DNA of 64,000 nucleotides from Sorex araneus (GCF_027595985.1 NC_073306.1:152514919-152578918), one strand, 5' to 3'. Counted from the first letter of the stretch, positions 45,876 through 58,980 are shown. Made by a program: numbers and translations. The notes: generated from the letters alone by a model not told the origin.

Positions 45876-46800
45876 GCATGAGGATAATGTTATAATTTAG
45901 ATCATTTCCTAACACTCCCATGTTTTAAATTTTCAGTGATTATTATTAATTGACACATAAATCAAGAACATTTATATTTGAAAATCTATTTAGCCAATTC
46001 TCCACCTCATTGTTCATGTGGTACCTACCACCCTTCTACCATTGGATTCAGCCTTAACAAAACCCTTGCAGGTTGTACAATGAGACACCATAAATCATTC
46101 CTCCTGTGGGTGCCTCTTTCTTCCTGCAGTGTTTTTCTCTTTTCATCTCACCATTATATCCCAGAGATCTTTCGAGAAGGAGTTGGGATATCACAGCTCT
46201 GGTAGCACTACTTCAATCCTCAATTTGATTAGGGAAATTTCTGCCATCTTTACTTCTATACTTTATCTTTCTAGTCTCAGCTGCAATTGCTTCCTTATTG
46301 TGCATCACATTTGACTCAAGCTTCCTGAGGAAATTGAACTGTAAGTGTTATCATTATATCAGTATATATACACAAATTTGTATGTATCCAATAATATTTT
46401 TGACAGAATAGACACATGAATTAATGCATGGATATACTGTGTTAAAGAACTTATCTATTAGTAGGAAACATTTTAAATCCATTCCTTTGGAACACTAAGC
46501 CACTACTTTAATCACATTTACATTTGAGCTGCTCAGAATATAATTCAGTAAATTGTTTTAAATCTATAATGTATTGATCAATCACATTTCAAAAAGTTCA
46601 CAATGCTACTGTTCTCATAATCTCAACTCACTGAAAAATAATCATCTTGTCTCTCTTCCCATCTTAAGAATTAAACTACTACTTGTCATTCCAAGAAAGA
46701 TTGTATATCTCATACACTAAGAATTCACAAAGCCTCTAGAAAAATGTAACTTTTCTTTAAAAAATTTCTCCAAGTACTATAAAGAGAACTTAAGTCTTTA
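45876..46800. other. Unrecognised AT-rich DNA
   Basis: No feature is supported. Confidence 0.45.
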
Positions 46801-47105
46801 ATGTCTACAATTTCACTTATATTTGGAGTACTTTTTAAAGTTGTATAGTAATAGAAAGTAGATCAGTAGTTCTTAGAGGCTGACATGAGTTAAATGGCCA
46901 ATGGTTTCCATGGACTCTAGGAAGAGGGTCATGGAAAATTACCTTTAGTGCATAGAAAGTTTCACTTTTATATGAGAAGCATTCAGGAGTTGTATGTGGT
47001 GATGGTCAAAAAACAATATGAATATCCTTAATGTCACTGAACTGTATACCTAAAATGGTTAAGATTGTACATTTTATGTGATATCTATTTTATCACAATT
47101 AAGAA
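46800..47105 (+). mobile_element. Old LINE-1 3' UTR fragment
   Basis: TAGAAAGTAGATCAGTAGTT, GGTGATGGTCAAAAAACAAT, CACTGAACTGTATACCTAAA and GATATCTATTTTATCACAAT follow the 3' UTR order of old mammalian L1s. Confidence 0.6.
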
Positions 47106-50100
47106 GCAGAGGTAAAATAAAATTCATAGTTCTTGTCAGTGTATCTCACAGAAGAGCGTGTTAAACGGTTAAATGAGCATCCCTGGTCTTCTGCCACCTG
47201 AAGAATGAGTCATGTCTGCTTTAATTTTGGTCAACTCACAAGCAGTTCCTGAAACAACTTTTTGAATGAGATTATTTATTTGGGGCAAATAAAATAAGAA
47301 AGAGGAAATGGGTGACCAAAAAGTGTGTTGTCAGCCAACTACCCTGATAACTGCTTCATCCTGGGGGAATCTCTGGGAAATTTTGAAAAATGCTAGTATC
47401 TCATAGATGCTGTTCAAGGAGAGAGGGAGCCTCAGTATTATCCTATCATATGTAGAAGTCCCTGAGTGAAGGTGACTTGTTAATTTCTGGGCACTTCATG
47501 CTTGTCTCGGCATCTGGAAAAGAGAAGCAAGCTCCAAGACAAATAGATGCCAGCAAATAGGTGGACAGAGAGGGGTATAATAAATGCATCGATGATTTCT
47601 ACTCCAGCATGATCAATCAGAAAATACAATTTCTCTTTCCTGGTTCTACAAAACAAGGGACTGCAGTTTAAGCTCACACCTCTGAGAGCTCTCCTATCCA
47701 ACAAATGAGAATCAACGTCCACCCACACCACCTCTCCCTTCACCCATGATATCAGGCAGGACTCAGGACTCGGGTTAAAAAAGGTTATAACAGAGCAAGC
47801 AAACAAAAGCCTATTCTAGAGTTTAAAAGAGAAAGAAAGGAAGAAAGGCAGGCAACCCAAATTTTACAGAGCATATCAAAGGCAAGAAAAACTGTAATAA
47901 AAATAAATTGACACCATCTTTGCTCAAAATGAACAGCGATTAATCACAGAGTAATAGCTGAGAATAAAATCAGTGGCACAAGATGTTAGAGTGCTCACAC
48001 CTGGAGATCAACTGAAGGTGGTAGGCAGAAGAGGGGCAGGGGGATAGGAACAAGGAATCTAAGCCAAGCCTGAACACAAGGTGAAATGCTTTCTTGGCCC
48101 AATTGGAAAACGTTACCTCTGGTTCCTTACAAAGCATGACACACGCATTTATATTTTCATCCAATCACCTGTTTTTGATCCACCTTTAATCTCAGTTTGT
48201 TCAACTAATCCTTTCATTGTTTTTTATAAAATCCTAGAAGGTTGCTGTATTTCGATATCAGGCTAGGAACATTCTGCACAATCTTTGCTAGATCAAGAGT
48301 TGAACATTCAGATGTAAACCATGAAAGCACCCCACATATACACATACATACATATACACACACATGTTTCTATTGGAGATGCTGGCTGCACATCACAAAA
48401 TGTCTGCTGAACAGCAGGAATTTTAATTAAATCAGGAGAAATCTAATTTGGCCTAAATTGGCTTGCAACAAAAGGTGTTAAGAGGAAGAAAAATTGTTCT
48501 GCAATGTGGATGTTTGTGCAAAGGATGAGCTCAACCCATTGACAACTATAATAAAAAGTGATGTTGGAAATATAAAGCCTACTGAAGAAGAGAGAAAGGC
48601 AAAAAATGCGCCTCTGTAATATGCTGATTACAAAAAGAAATTTATTGTAAGCATTCATCCAAGAGACTAATTGCATCTGAGGATACAACAAATATTGGAA
48701 GTTGATCCCAGGCCGCCCTGGAAGGAAATAATGTAGGATAAGGAAGAGGAAAAGATGAGTATTATCCATTATTATACAGATCTGTAGAGGAAATGCAAGT
48801 TTCTCAGTAGTTTGAACAGAGAAAACAGTATTTTCCTTCCTCCTTCCAAGCAAAAGATTTACTACACTGACAAGAAGACCTTTACTATTAGGAGTGAAAG
48901 GGGTATGGAGGAGGGAATAGAGCAGAAATGACTAAAAGTAGTAAAAGTGTAAAAGAATTAGAAGTTTAAGGATGCCAGTAACAGGTACTTGTGTGCCATG
49001 GAAGCTGGACTGGGGTGGGGAAGAAAGGAAGGTGGGAAGAAAAGGGAGAGCTGAGCCATGAGAAGTGTAGAGGTCTTGATATGCTAAAGAATCAGAAGCT
49101 TGTAAGCAAAGGAGTAGGCTGAAAGGGAAAGCACTTAGCCTCTTCAGGAAGTTTACATTCTAATGGGTGGGTCCTTCCCGACAGTAGCCAGGGTCTAGGT
49201 GATGGTGGTGATATTGGGGGTGGGATGTGACTATAAAAGGCAACTTGGATATTTAGCTATTGGCTCACCTACACAGATGTTGCCCGTGACAACTGAAGGA
49301 ATTGAGGTAGAGAGGAAAACAACTATGTGATTTCCGTCTTTCCGTAGAAGGGAAGATCAGGAGTTAATGGGAAGCAGTAAAGAGTGTTATGGATGCAGGT
49401 CAGTAGCCTTAAAGAGCTTTTATTTCTATGCAATTCAAAGTATAATTGTCTGAAAGCAACTAAGGAGAACTTTCCCCTAGTTTGGGTTTTCAGGAGACAT
49501 AAAATGTGGGGAAAATCTCAGCCTGTCAAGGGGTAAGTGTCCTATAAGGTCCAGCTGCTAGTCAGGTAAACTGCTGTATCCTGTTGGGTCCTGCATGACA
49601 ACATTCCCCAGATGTTACAAAGGCTCAGCCAAAATACATAAAGTAACAGTGTTTATGGTTTAATAAGTTTGAGACATGCTGCCCATACATCTTCCTCCAG
49701 AAGAGTTATGTTGCACAATTCCAGAAGTCGTGTGGACAAGAAAGATGCTTGATCCCACATTCCTCATTTGTATTTGATCACTGAGTTATTGCCCTAAAGG
49801 GGATGCCTAGTAATATTTCAGAAAGTAAAAGTTCTACAGCAATTTGGGGAGTTAAGTTCAGAAGGAAGAAAGATGCCTTCACAAATGTATGCCGAAAAAT
49901 GTTTGTATATGAAGAAATCTAGGGTGGAATTTTAAGTTACCTGCTTGGTCTGGAATTCAGCTAGACATTTCCCAGTTCTCTAAAGCTCGGGCAGGATAGT
50001 TAATGTCTCTCTGCCTTGGGTTTTTGTTGTTTGTTTTTAATCAAGAAGGAAAGATAGAGGAGAAAGAAGAGGAAAGGGGAGAAGAAAAAATCTATACACC

Positions 50101-53100
50101 GAGTAGTGGTAAAAATTAAATGAAATGATATAGAAATATCTAGAAAAAGTCTGTTATATCATATGAGCGCCTCCTCTATGAGAATTAATATTACTGTTAG
50201 AATTTATGTATAATGGAAAAAAACAAGCTGGTTCCAAACAGTGGGATTTAGGAAAGGGAGAAAAGTCCCAAATGAATCTGAATAGGGTAGAAAGGTGGGT
50301 CTCAGAGGCACTCCTCTGGAAACAGGAGTGAGTATGCTACCCCCACACCACAACTTCCGGAACTTGCATTTTAACCATTTCATGACCCATCTCATGTAGG
50401 ATAAAAAGGAAAAGTTGGACATTCCAACAAGCTTATGATCAATTTTCCTTGGACATGAATATTTCACTCCTTTCCTTTGCTCACTTATATACCAGCGTCT
50501 TAAATGACTTTTAATCCAAATGTAAATGGTGTGAGTTCTCCCTACCCTCTCACCCTCTCGCCCTGTCTCCCTCTCTGCCTTTCTCTTTGCCTGACTGAGA
50601 AAAACCTCGAGCCAGTTCCATTCATACTAATAAGGGAGAATATTACCTTCTCAGGGATAATGTCAAGAGGCATAATCAATTCATTTTTAATAAGGCTAAT
50701 GGGTGAGGAACATAGGAGCCTTATGATCAGAGAATCTTCCTTTAGGCCCTGCAACTATTTTCTTCCTTTTTCACTCAATATATCTTCAAATTACTAACCC
50801 ACGACTCTGTCCCCTCTTTTTAGCTGACAGCTTGGAATCAGGAATATTGTGCCGTGTCCACATCTCTGAAATCTAATAAGATAGAACATGTTTTTCCTGC
50901 TCTGGGAGCGTGCAGGGGAAGCCACGGAGGGGAACGCTGTGGGCCACCATCCAGCAACCCCACCTCTTCTCAGAAGTCCTTCTGAGAGGAGATGCCAGCA
51001 ATATTCACTTGTTATTCTGGGCCCAGCCTAAGAAAGCATGGGGAACTAGAGAGGTTGGAAAAAAGAAAATTCAGACCTTCCAAACATTCCTTGTTGGAAC
51101 TTTCCACTCCTGCAGGGCTTCTCTAGTTACTAACCTTGTCATCTTTCCATTGGTTACTTACAATAACCCTGCTTCCACGGCGCAGCTCTGTGTTGACCAG
51201 GCAACACCCAATTTGAATATTTCTATAAATATATGAAAACACCTTAAATGGAATCATTTGCGCCTGAGGCATATGCAGAGAATCAAATACTGTGTTGTCA
51301 TCTGTCACTCCCTCTAGGTCATCTGGAAAATGGGGGAAACCCTAATGAGACAAGAAGGAGGATGTGGTAGAGGACTAGGAAGGAGCGGGAGAAAGGAAAG
51401 AAATTCAAGGACAGTAGAGACAAGAGCCAGTAGAACTGCTCCACAGTTTGAAAGCCTGCCTCATGTGCTGGGGGAGACAGCCATTGAATGTTCTATGTTG
51501 GAGCTTAGGATCAGCAGGGCTAACGTAACAGGACTAAGATCCTCACCTACCAAGGCTTTGGAAGGACGTCACACCAGCTCTTCTCACTCGCAATCTGCTG
51601 CCACTCTATGAACAGGAGATGCAGAGATGGAAAGAGGGCATTCAGAGCCCCCTCTCTGATTTTTGACTAATAAGCTGGGTTCTGATCTGGCATATTTACT
51701 GGAGTTCTATGATGTTGTACTACCAAGAACATGATACTGTGCAAACTGTCCCCTCAGTGAAAAAACCCCAATGTCAAGACAGTCTCCTAGGTAAAAGGGA
51801 GCTTTGATCATTTTATGATGGCTACAAACATGCACTCAAGCAGGAAATGTTCTGCTACGCAGAACGGGGGATTGCCATAACTTTAACACTTTACTTTAAG
51901 GTACCTGTTGATTATCACCTTACGGCCACAGCTATGTAAATATTCCAGATTTTGTTCTTAACAGCAGTGTGGGAGCCGAGGGGCACGGGCCGTGCAGACA
52001 TGGCACTAAACAGCTCCTTGCTCGGCGCTGTTCAGGAGATCCTTCTGCGTGGACAGTCATTGTGTTTGAAACATTCTCTGTGACTAACTCCTTTGAACAG
52101 AGTTCAAGGAACTGGTTTGACTGGTTTTATCCTGTAGACTGACCACATAATACCACACCTGAAGTCAACATTTAGAACACTCAGGCCATTACATTGGTCT
52201 GATACAGAGCAACAAAATGACCCCACTGTTAAGAAAAGAAGCAATGATCTACATCACCAACATCAAAATACATTCAAACTCCTTTGAGACACCATGTTTT
52301 GTTAACCAATAGAGAACAAAGGGATTTAAGACGTGGTCCCCATTATCAAAGAAGTTAAAGCTTAGCGGATAATGAGGACAGTTTTGATTGATTTACATGT
52401 GTCCTTAAAATTGCATATTCCACAAGTATGATGGACACTGGAGTCACCTGGAAGTTGATATCCTTCTTGAAGGAACAGGAAGTACAGATATTACCATTAA
52501 AAGGTGACTTTTTTTCTGATTTCAAAAATAGTAATGGAGTATACCACAAATTATTCAGGAGACTTTCCTGTTATGCAAAATACATCCTGATGAGTGACCC
52601 TGGAAGAGAGAAATGTAATTTTAATAATAGCTCGAGGTTTTGTATATGAGCTGTCTTACTCCTTTCTACCCTTAACTCAGGTATAACTTTTTACATTTTG
52701 ATTGAAAGGAACTGTGTTTATGGAGTAAAGTGACAACTCAAGTACCCATGACTGTGTATCAGATCAAACACCTGTGTGTCTTATTAAAAGGCAGGTTAAA
52801 TTCAGTAGGTTTGGGGTGAACCCTGACTTAGTCTCCTTTCTAATTTCTCAATTAAAGCAAATGCAACTGAAGCCCCACTTCTCCTTGAGCAGCCAAACAT
52901 TCTTGGTCAATTACCCTACCTGAGCATCCCAGAATGCACTGAAACTACTGACACATGGACGGGGAGGAAGGCAGGTGTAGACAGGGAATATCGAGGGCAA
53001 GGGTGGGAGTAATTCAGTACTTATGGGATTCTTATAAAATGACTTTAAGACAAAGAGAACAAGCGGATATGAAAATTCAAGATGAATGTTTAAAATCCAG
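47106..53100. other. Long, largely unrecognised single-copy stretch
   Basis: About 6 kb without a recognisable SINE or L1, the longest repeat-poor interval here. A (CA)/(TA) mix lies at 48,338-48,365 and a CT-rich run at 50,535-50,590. 51,965-52,060 is locally GC- and CpG-rich (GGGAGCCGAGGGGCACGGGC). The open frames (for example 48,443-48,853 minus and 50,910-51,236 plus) have no recognisable family. Confidence 0.45.
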
Positions 53101-53114
53101 AGCAGAAGACATTT

Positions 53115-53260
53115 ATTCAGTCTACCCAGAAATATTTATTAAGCACATACTATGTATCAACTCCCATGTGAGATCCTGGGCCCACAACCTTTATGTGGGA
53201 GTCTATTCTAGTGTAAAAGCACAAAAATATTCAATTAGGATACATATGGTAGTGCAGGGA
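53115..53260 (+). repeat. Ancient repeat fragment ('tatttattgagcacctactatg' type)
   Basis: CCAGAAATATTTATTAAGCA and CATACTATGTATCAACTCCC match the common ancient mammalian repeat motif. It accounts for part of the 133-codon plus frame at 52,955-53,356, which is therefore unlikely to be a gene. Confidence 0.5.
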
Positions 53261-53916
53261 AATATAAAAACAAAGTCCCCAGGCCTGGAAAGTCAAGGAA
53301 GACATTCCAAAAACAAGTGCTGCTCAAAGAAATATTTAAACCTGAACAAGACTTAATCAAATGAAGATGGCAGGAGAGGTTTAGATTCTCCCAGCCAAGA
53401 AACATAAATGTGAAGGTCAGCAGGTGGAAAAAGCAAAGCTCAGGAGGAACTGGGTTCAGGATGCCTGGAGCACTGGCAGTGTAAAACGAGAAGGATGCAG
53501 GACTTCAGAGAGAGGAAGCGAAGCTCACCAGCATCATCCTATCAGCAATGTGAAGGGAAGGACATGTTACTGTTCTCCCCTTCTCAGCCTCTCTCCCACG
53601 GAGTGTGCTTGGGGACACACATATGCTAAAATAAGAAACAAAGATCCTGGCACAAGTTCCTTTGATGGGTCTCCATTTCCCAAGGTAAAGTCCCACTCTT
53701 TTTTTTCTTCATACAGTAAAACGTTTTCTTTTGGTATAAGAGAAGTTCTCCTAGAGACTTAAAGTCAAGTAACTTTAGCACAAAAGAACCAGAACTGTTC
53801 TATCAGCCCCATGGCTCTGCTGCAGTCAACTGTCCTCCCTGGTTTTTGTCCCTACCCATCACTGATAACTTTCTTTAGTTTTTCCTCCTTTAAAATATCT
53901 TATAAATGCAATATTT
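53261..53916. other. Unrecognised DNA
   Basis: No feature is supported. Confidence 0.45.
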
Positions 53917-54035
53917 TGGCCACACATCCGACACCCCAATGCTCAGGGATTACCCCTGGCTCTGCACTTAGAATCGCTCCTGGTGATGCTCAAGGGACTG
54001 TATGGGATGCTGGGGATAGAACCTGGGCCAGTAAC
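53917..54035 (-). mobile_element. tRNA-headed SINE, type A, head largely lost
   Basis: On the minus strand: box B CAGGTTCTATCCCC, CAGCATCCCATACAGTCCC, GCATCACCAGGAGCGATTC, GAGCCAGGGGTAATCCCTGA and a degraded end GTGTGGCC. Box A and the first bases are missing. Confidence 0.85.
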
Positions 54036-55058
54036 ATAGAAGGCTAAAACCAAGGAAGAGATTACTAGATTAAAATATTGGGGGAGGGAATGCATAATGT
54101 GAAGCCTTCGACCCCACGTCTTCCACAACTGGGTGCTGTGGCTGAAATGTGACCCTCTACCTAGAGATAAACAAGCCAACCTCAAATGAGAAAGAACTTA
54201 GAAGAAGGATATCCACCAGCTTTTACTGAGCATGTAATTATGAATTCCTGTCAAGTAATTTTTTGGCCTATTATCTTATTTGAACTTCTCCTTAGCTCTA
54301 TATCTTACAGATAAGTGAACAGCTTCTAGAAGAATGATGCTATACTCTAATTTCTTCCATTTTCCTTAGAAACTGAAGAGACTAACTGTGCACCCTGAAA
54401 CCTTTCCTATAAAGATATTAAAAGTGGAAGTTAAACATCTAAAGATTGGTGTGGTGGCAGTCTGCCTTGAACTCCTACGTTAAGGGTCTTAGAGATGTGA
54501 TACACAGTTATTTTGTGGCTAAGAGTCTTTTAAAGTGTCATATGAACCCCAAGAGTGGCAGTCAATATTCATCAATGACCTCACTCAGTGCTAGAAGAGA
54601 GACACACAAAAGGTCTGACATGGGTCCATTCTGAAAGTGGATAAGAAGCAAAGCAGTGTGTATAACAAATTAGTTAGGAAAGAGTGGCTTGACTGTGGCA
54701 ATAGCCCCAGATCCACAAAGATGAGTGCCCTGGTGACTCTGCAGGGCTATTATCCCACAGGGGTCACCACAAACTCCTGGCTGCTGGAAACACACCATCC
54801 TGTGCAGGTATCTTGCTGGATTCAGTAAGGAAGAACCGGACCTCCTGGTAATCACATAGAATTCTTTTCTGTCACCACCCCAAAGCGACATTTTCTACTT
54901 GTGCACTTCATTGGCCATAACAAATACACTGTACTTAGCGGTGAGGTTACTAAGAACATACTTCTTCATTCACCAGCAATAGAAAGAGAATTGGACATTG
55001 ATAGACTGGTCTGCCTATCGCTAGGGCTTCTAAAATTCTCAGTAAATCTCTATACAAT
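54036..55058. other. Unrecognised DNA
   Basis: 54,225-54,320 weakly resembles an ancient 'tttacagataagtgaac' repeat. Nothing else is recognised. Confidence 0.4.
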
Positions 55059-55059
55059 A

Positions 55060-55298
55060 ATGTCACTGTCATCCCATTGCTCATTAATTTGCTTGATCAG
55101 GCATCAGTAAGGTCTCCATCGTGAGACGTGTTGTTACTGTTTTTGGCATATCGAATATGCCACAGGTAGCTTGCCAGGCTCTGCTGTGCAGGCAAAATAG
55201 TCTCGGTAGCTTGCTGGGCTCTCCAAGAGGGGCAGAAGAATCGAACCCAGGTCGGCCACATGCAAGGCAAATGCCCTACCGCTGTACTATCACTCCAG

Positions 55299-55301
<3 letters not shown>
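55060..55301 (-). mobile_element. tRNA-headed SINE, type B, full length
   Basis: On the minus strand: GGGCTGGAGTGATAGTACAG, TAGGGCATTTGCCTTGCATG, box B GGGTTCGATTCT, GAGAGCCCAGCAAGCTACCG, CATATTCGATATGCC, AAACAGTAACAACACGTCTC, GAGACCTTACTGATGCC, and end GATGACAGTGACATT. It sits directly against a TA-rich array on its 5' side. Confidence 0.93.
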
Positions 55302-55343
<42 letters not shown>

Positions 55344-55480
55344 ATGATATTGTATATATAGTATATATACAATGATATTGTATATATATTGTATATATAC
55401 AATGATATTGTATATATTATATATATAATGATATTGTATATATATTGTGTATACATATATATACAATGATATGCTAGATA
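55302..55480 (+). repeat. (TA)n and palindromic minisatellite
   Basis: (TA)n at 55,302-55,332 and (CA)5 to about 55,342 are followed by five imperfect repeats of about 30 bp, each containing ACAATGATATTGTATATAT or a variant. The core CAATGATATTG is close to self-complementary, so each unit could fold. Confidence 0.93.
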
Positions 55481-56440
55481 TTCCACAATCATCTTTCACT
55501 GAAAAATGCTTCCCACCATCTACTGTCAGTGTGGGGTGGGGGTAATCAGTGGATTTTAATTATATCTATTTTGTCATCCCAAGGTTGTAGCTTATTGGAT
55601 CTGTGGCACCTTAGTTTCCTCAGCAAATACAAGTTTTACTCCCAGAATTGAAATAAGACTTTGGGCATCCCTGTATGTGTCCTTAAAGTAAATCTCACTT
55701 TTCCATTAAAGTGAGGTTTATTTATTTCTATTCCTTATGGATTTCATATTAATCACTGTAAATAAGTGGCACTGATAGATAAACTGATAGGGGCTTTTAT
55801 TTAAAGATTCAAGGGAAAAGTTAATAAAGTTGGGATTCACATTACCAGTATACCTCGTTTTATTGGGCTCACTTTATCGCGCAGACAGGTATTTTTAACC
55901 ACTGAAGGTTTATGGCCACCCTGCATTGAAAAGTCTAATAGCACCATTTTCCCAACAGCATGTATATCTCTGTCACATTTCAGTAATTCTCACAATATTT
56001 CAAACTTTTTCATTATTATTATATCTGTTATGTGATCTGTGAGCAGTGATCTTGATGTCACTACTGTAATTGTTTTGGAAGTCACTGCAGATGTGGTAGA
56101 AATAGCAAGAGACCTAGAATTAGGGACGGGGCCTGAAAATACAACCAAATTGCAGCAATCTCCATACAAATTTAACAGAATGAGCAGTTGCTTCTATGGA
56201 TGAACAAAGAAAGTGTTTCTTGAGATGGAATCTGCTTCCGGTAAGATATTAAAAACAATGACAACAAAAGACTCAAAATAGTACAATAAACTTAGTTTAT
56301 AAAGTACTGGCAGGGTTTGGGATGATTGATTCTAAATATGCAAGAAGTTCTACTGTGCAGAAAATTTCATGATACAGAGAAATCTTTTGTGAAATGAAGA
56401 GTCATTGCATGCAACTGACTTTAATTGTCTCATGTTTAAA
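55481..56440. other. Unrecognised DNA
   Basis: No feature is supported. Confidence 0.45.
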
Positions 56441-56444
56441 AATT

Positions 56445-56790
56445 GCCTTAACCAATTGGGATGAAAAAGGGACCTCTAAATCAATTGGATGGTTGGAGAT
56501 ACTACTCAGGATGGGAGATGTGTGCTGAAAGTAGACAAAGGACCAAACATGATGGCCTCTCAGTATCTGTATTGTAGACCATAATGCCCAAAAGTAGAGA
56601 GAGATTAAGAAGGAAAGTGCCTGCCAGAGAGTTACTGGGTGGGGTGGGGTGGGATGGAGTGGGGGTGGTGGAGGGATACTGGAGACATTGGTGGTGGAAT
56701 ATGTACACTGTTGGAGGATGGATGTTCTATCATTGTATGACTGAAACTCAATCGTGAAAGCTTCGTAACTGTATTTCACAATGATTCAGA
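56445..56790 (+). mobile_element. LINE-1 3' UTR fragment
   Basis: GTGCTGAAAGTAGACAAAGG, CAAACATGATGGCCTCTCAG, GCCCAAAAGTAGAGAGAG, the G-rich tract GGGTGGGGTGGGGTGGG (56,639 on), GGTGGTGGAATATGTACACT and CACAATGATTCAGAAAA match the other L1 ends here. The A-rich tail grades into the purine array that follows. Confidence 0.88.
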
Positions 56791-56874
56791 AAAGGAAGGA
56801 AAGAAAGAAAGAAAGGAAGAAAGGAAGGAAGGAAGGAAGGAAGGAAGGAAGGAAGGAAGGAAGGAAGGAAGGAA

Positions 56875-56905
<31 letters not shown>

Positions 56906-56939
56906 GAAAGAAAGAAAGAAAGAAAGAAGAAGAAAGAAA

Positions 56940-57030
<91 letters not shown>

Positions 57031-57032
57031 AG

Positions 57033-57067
<35 letters not shown>

Positions 57068-57070
57068 AAA

Positions 57071-57101
<31 letters not shown>

Positions 57102-57194
57102 AGAAAGAAAGAAAGAAGAAAGAAAGAAAAGAAAGAAAGAAAGAAGAAAGAAGAGAAAGAAGAAGAGAGAGAGAGAGAGAAGAAGAGAAAGAAA

Positions 57195-57243
<49 letters not shown>

Positions 57244-57268
57244 AGAAAGAAAGAAAGAAAGAAAGAAA

Positions 57269-57309
<41 letters not shown>

Positions 57310-57316
57310 AAAGAAA

Positions 57317-57348
<32 letters not shown>
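56790..57348 (+). repeat. Long polypurine array, (AAAG)n/(AAGG)n
   Basis: About 560 bp consists almost entirely of G and A on the plus strand: AAGG at about 56,815-56,880, then AAAG with AGAG patches near 56,980 and 57,165. It starts exactly at the 3' end of the L1 at 56,445-56,790 and so probably expanded from its tail. The long open frames across it (Lys/Glu/Arg on plus, Phe/Leu/Ser on minus) are artefacts. Confidence 0.96.
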
Positions 57349-57358
57349 GGAATTGCCT

Positions 57359-57625
57359 TGGGGCTAGGAGATGGTGTACGACTTAAAGCACTAGCTTTGC
57401 ATGCTCCTGACCTGAATTTGATCCTTGGCACCGTATAACCTCCGAGTATCTTCAGGTTTAGGTTCTGGAAGTCCCACCGAGGTGGTCCCAGCACCACAGG
57501 GTCTGAGTAGCACGATGTCCTCAGATCTCAGCATTGAACCACCATCCTGCTTAGCCAAGAATAACAAGAGAAATCTTTGGACCCCTGAGCACTGCTTGGA
57601 TGTCCCCAATCAAAACCAGCTGCTA
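57359..57625 (+). mobile_element. Older tRNA-headed SINE subfamily with a different body
   Basis: Head GGGGCTAGGAGATGGTGTAC, AAAGCACTAGCTTTGCATGC, box B-like AATTTGATCCTTGG. The body is neither type A nor type B: GTATCTTCAGGTTTAGGTTC, CCCACCGAGGTGGTCCCAGC, CAGCATTGAACCACC, GACCCCTGAGCACTGC. This looks like an older relative sharing the tRNA head. Confidence 0.6.
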
Positions 57626-57836
57626 CAACCACCCCCAACTTCTAGTAACCACTGTCCTGCTCAGTCAGTCCCATCAGCATGAAGGCAGAATGCTCTGCCA
57701 GCAAAACATGATGACTAACAGATGTCTCAGGCGATGCGTTGCAACCCTTTAATAATAATGAAGTGTTTGAAAATTGAGGTTCTTGGAGGACTTCTTTGTA
57801 CAGAATTCTACTTGCACACTTAATATGTTACTGTAC

Positions 57837-57990
57837 AGGTTTAGAAAGGGTGCTTGCTCCTGATGCAGCTGACCCGGGTTCCATTTCCAACATCACTGAT
57901 GGTCCTCAGAGTAAACCACCAGGAGTGATCCCTGAGCACAGAGTTAGAAATAAACACTGAGCACTTGCCAGGTGTGACCCAAAAACCAAA
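57837..57990 (+). mobile_element. tRNA-headed SINE, type A, 5' end of the head missing
   Basis: AGGGTGCTTGCTCCTGATGC, box B GGGTTCCATTTCC, CACCAGGAGTGATCCCTGAG, GAGCACTTGCCAGGTGTGAC and an A-rich tail. Confidence 0.87.
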
Positions 57991-58002
57991 AGTAAAATAA
58001 AA

Positions 58003-58980
58003 ATTCAATGATTACTATGTAGTGTAAGTATTACTGTTATCTGCACCAGGAAGCTGCAAAATTCAAGTGACCTCTTTTTATTGAAGTGATGCAGAACTGA
58101 ATCTGTGGCATTTCTGTGTGGTGACTGTAGACATATTAGTCACTTTCTTCTCCAGAAGTGACTGAGTTGCAAAATTCTATGCCATACTGTCCTCCTTCTA
58201 GATCTTATGATCATGTGCAGATGTCCAAAAATATCTTGCTGAAGAGCTTACTTTTTGCGCATAAGCAGTTCTGTGTATTTCTGATCTGGACACATGCCAG
58301 AGATGCTGTCCTGTAGGTCAGATTCAACATATTAATCTCAATATTATTCAGTAGGCATCACAATTTCAGAATGCAGAACCATCTTGGAAGCATGAGGAAA
58401 TAGCCAGCAGCTCTGAAGGGGTCCAGACCAACCAGCAGCAGAGGCTGATGGCTCCCCAAGTCCCACAGGACTTTCACTTTCACCAACACAGATACTTGAG
58501 TTCTAAGGGGCAAGAAAGAAGTAGGTTTAGATGCCAGATTTCAGCAATCTTTGTTAACCAAAATGGGGTCAGATTATACGATAATCAAAATGCACAGAGT
58601 CTCTTTTCTCCCTCCCCTCCCACCCCTTAAGAACACTTGTGGCTAAGAATAAAGGAGGTCATATCTTAAGTCTCTTCAATGACAATTGCTCACATGTCAT
58701 CAGCATACACTTAACTCCATCTGTCCTTTCTTTGTGCCTCCTTAAGAGGAGTAATTCTATTGCAATCATAATTCAATCACATGAGTTGAGCACCATCTTA
58801 GTGGAATGGGATAGAAATTAAAGACAATCGTCTCAAACAAAAGTTTAACAATTTCTCCTGCTGAAGAACCTAAGGCAATGCAGACAGAAATAGGAATAAT
58901 CAAAAAGTGGCAAAGAGCTATTGGGAATGGTATTTTAACTGGAAAAAAGCTTAGTTTCTTTTTTAAAAAGAAAAAAACTA
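58003..58980. other. Unrecognised DNA
   Basis: No feature is supported. Confidence 0.45.

Noticed and set aside
48443..48853. 136-codon minus-strand frame rich in Phe, Leu and Ile
   Set aside because: Composition reflects AT-rich DNA; hydrophobic runs without conserved motifs or a credible exon context.
52955..53356. 133-codon plus-strand frame
   Set aside because: It overlaps an ancient repeat fragment and has no protein family resemblance.
55340..55480. CRISPR-like spaced repeats
   Set aside because: The spaced units are a TA-rich minisatellite in mammalian DNA, with no true spacers or cas genes.
55290..55499. Tyr/Ile-rich frames
   Set aside because: Translation of a TA-rich minisatellite.
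56748..57497. 249-codon Phe/Leu/Ser frame (minus) and 201-codon Lys/Glu/Arg frame (plus)
   Set aside because: Both are translations of the (AAAG)n array; low complexity and present on both strands.
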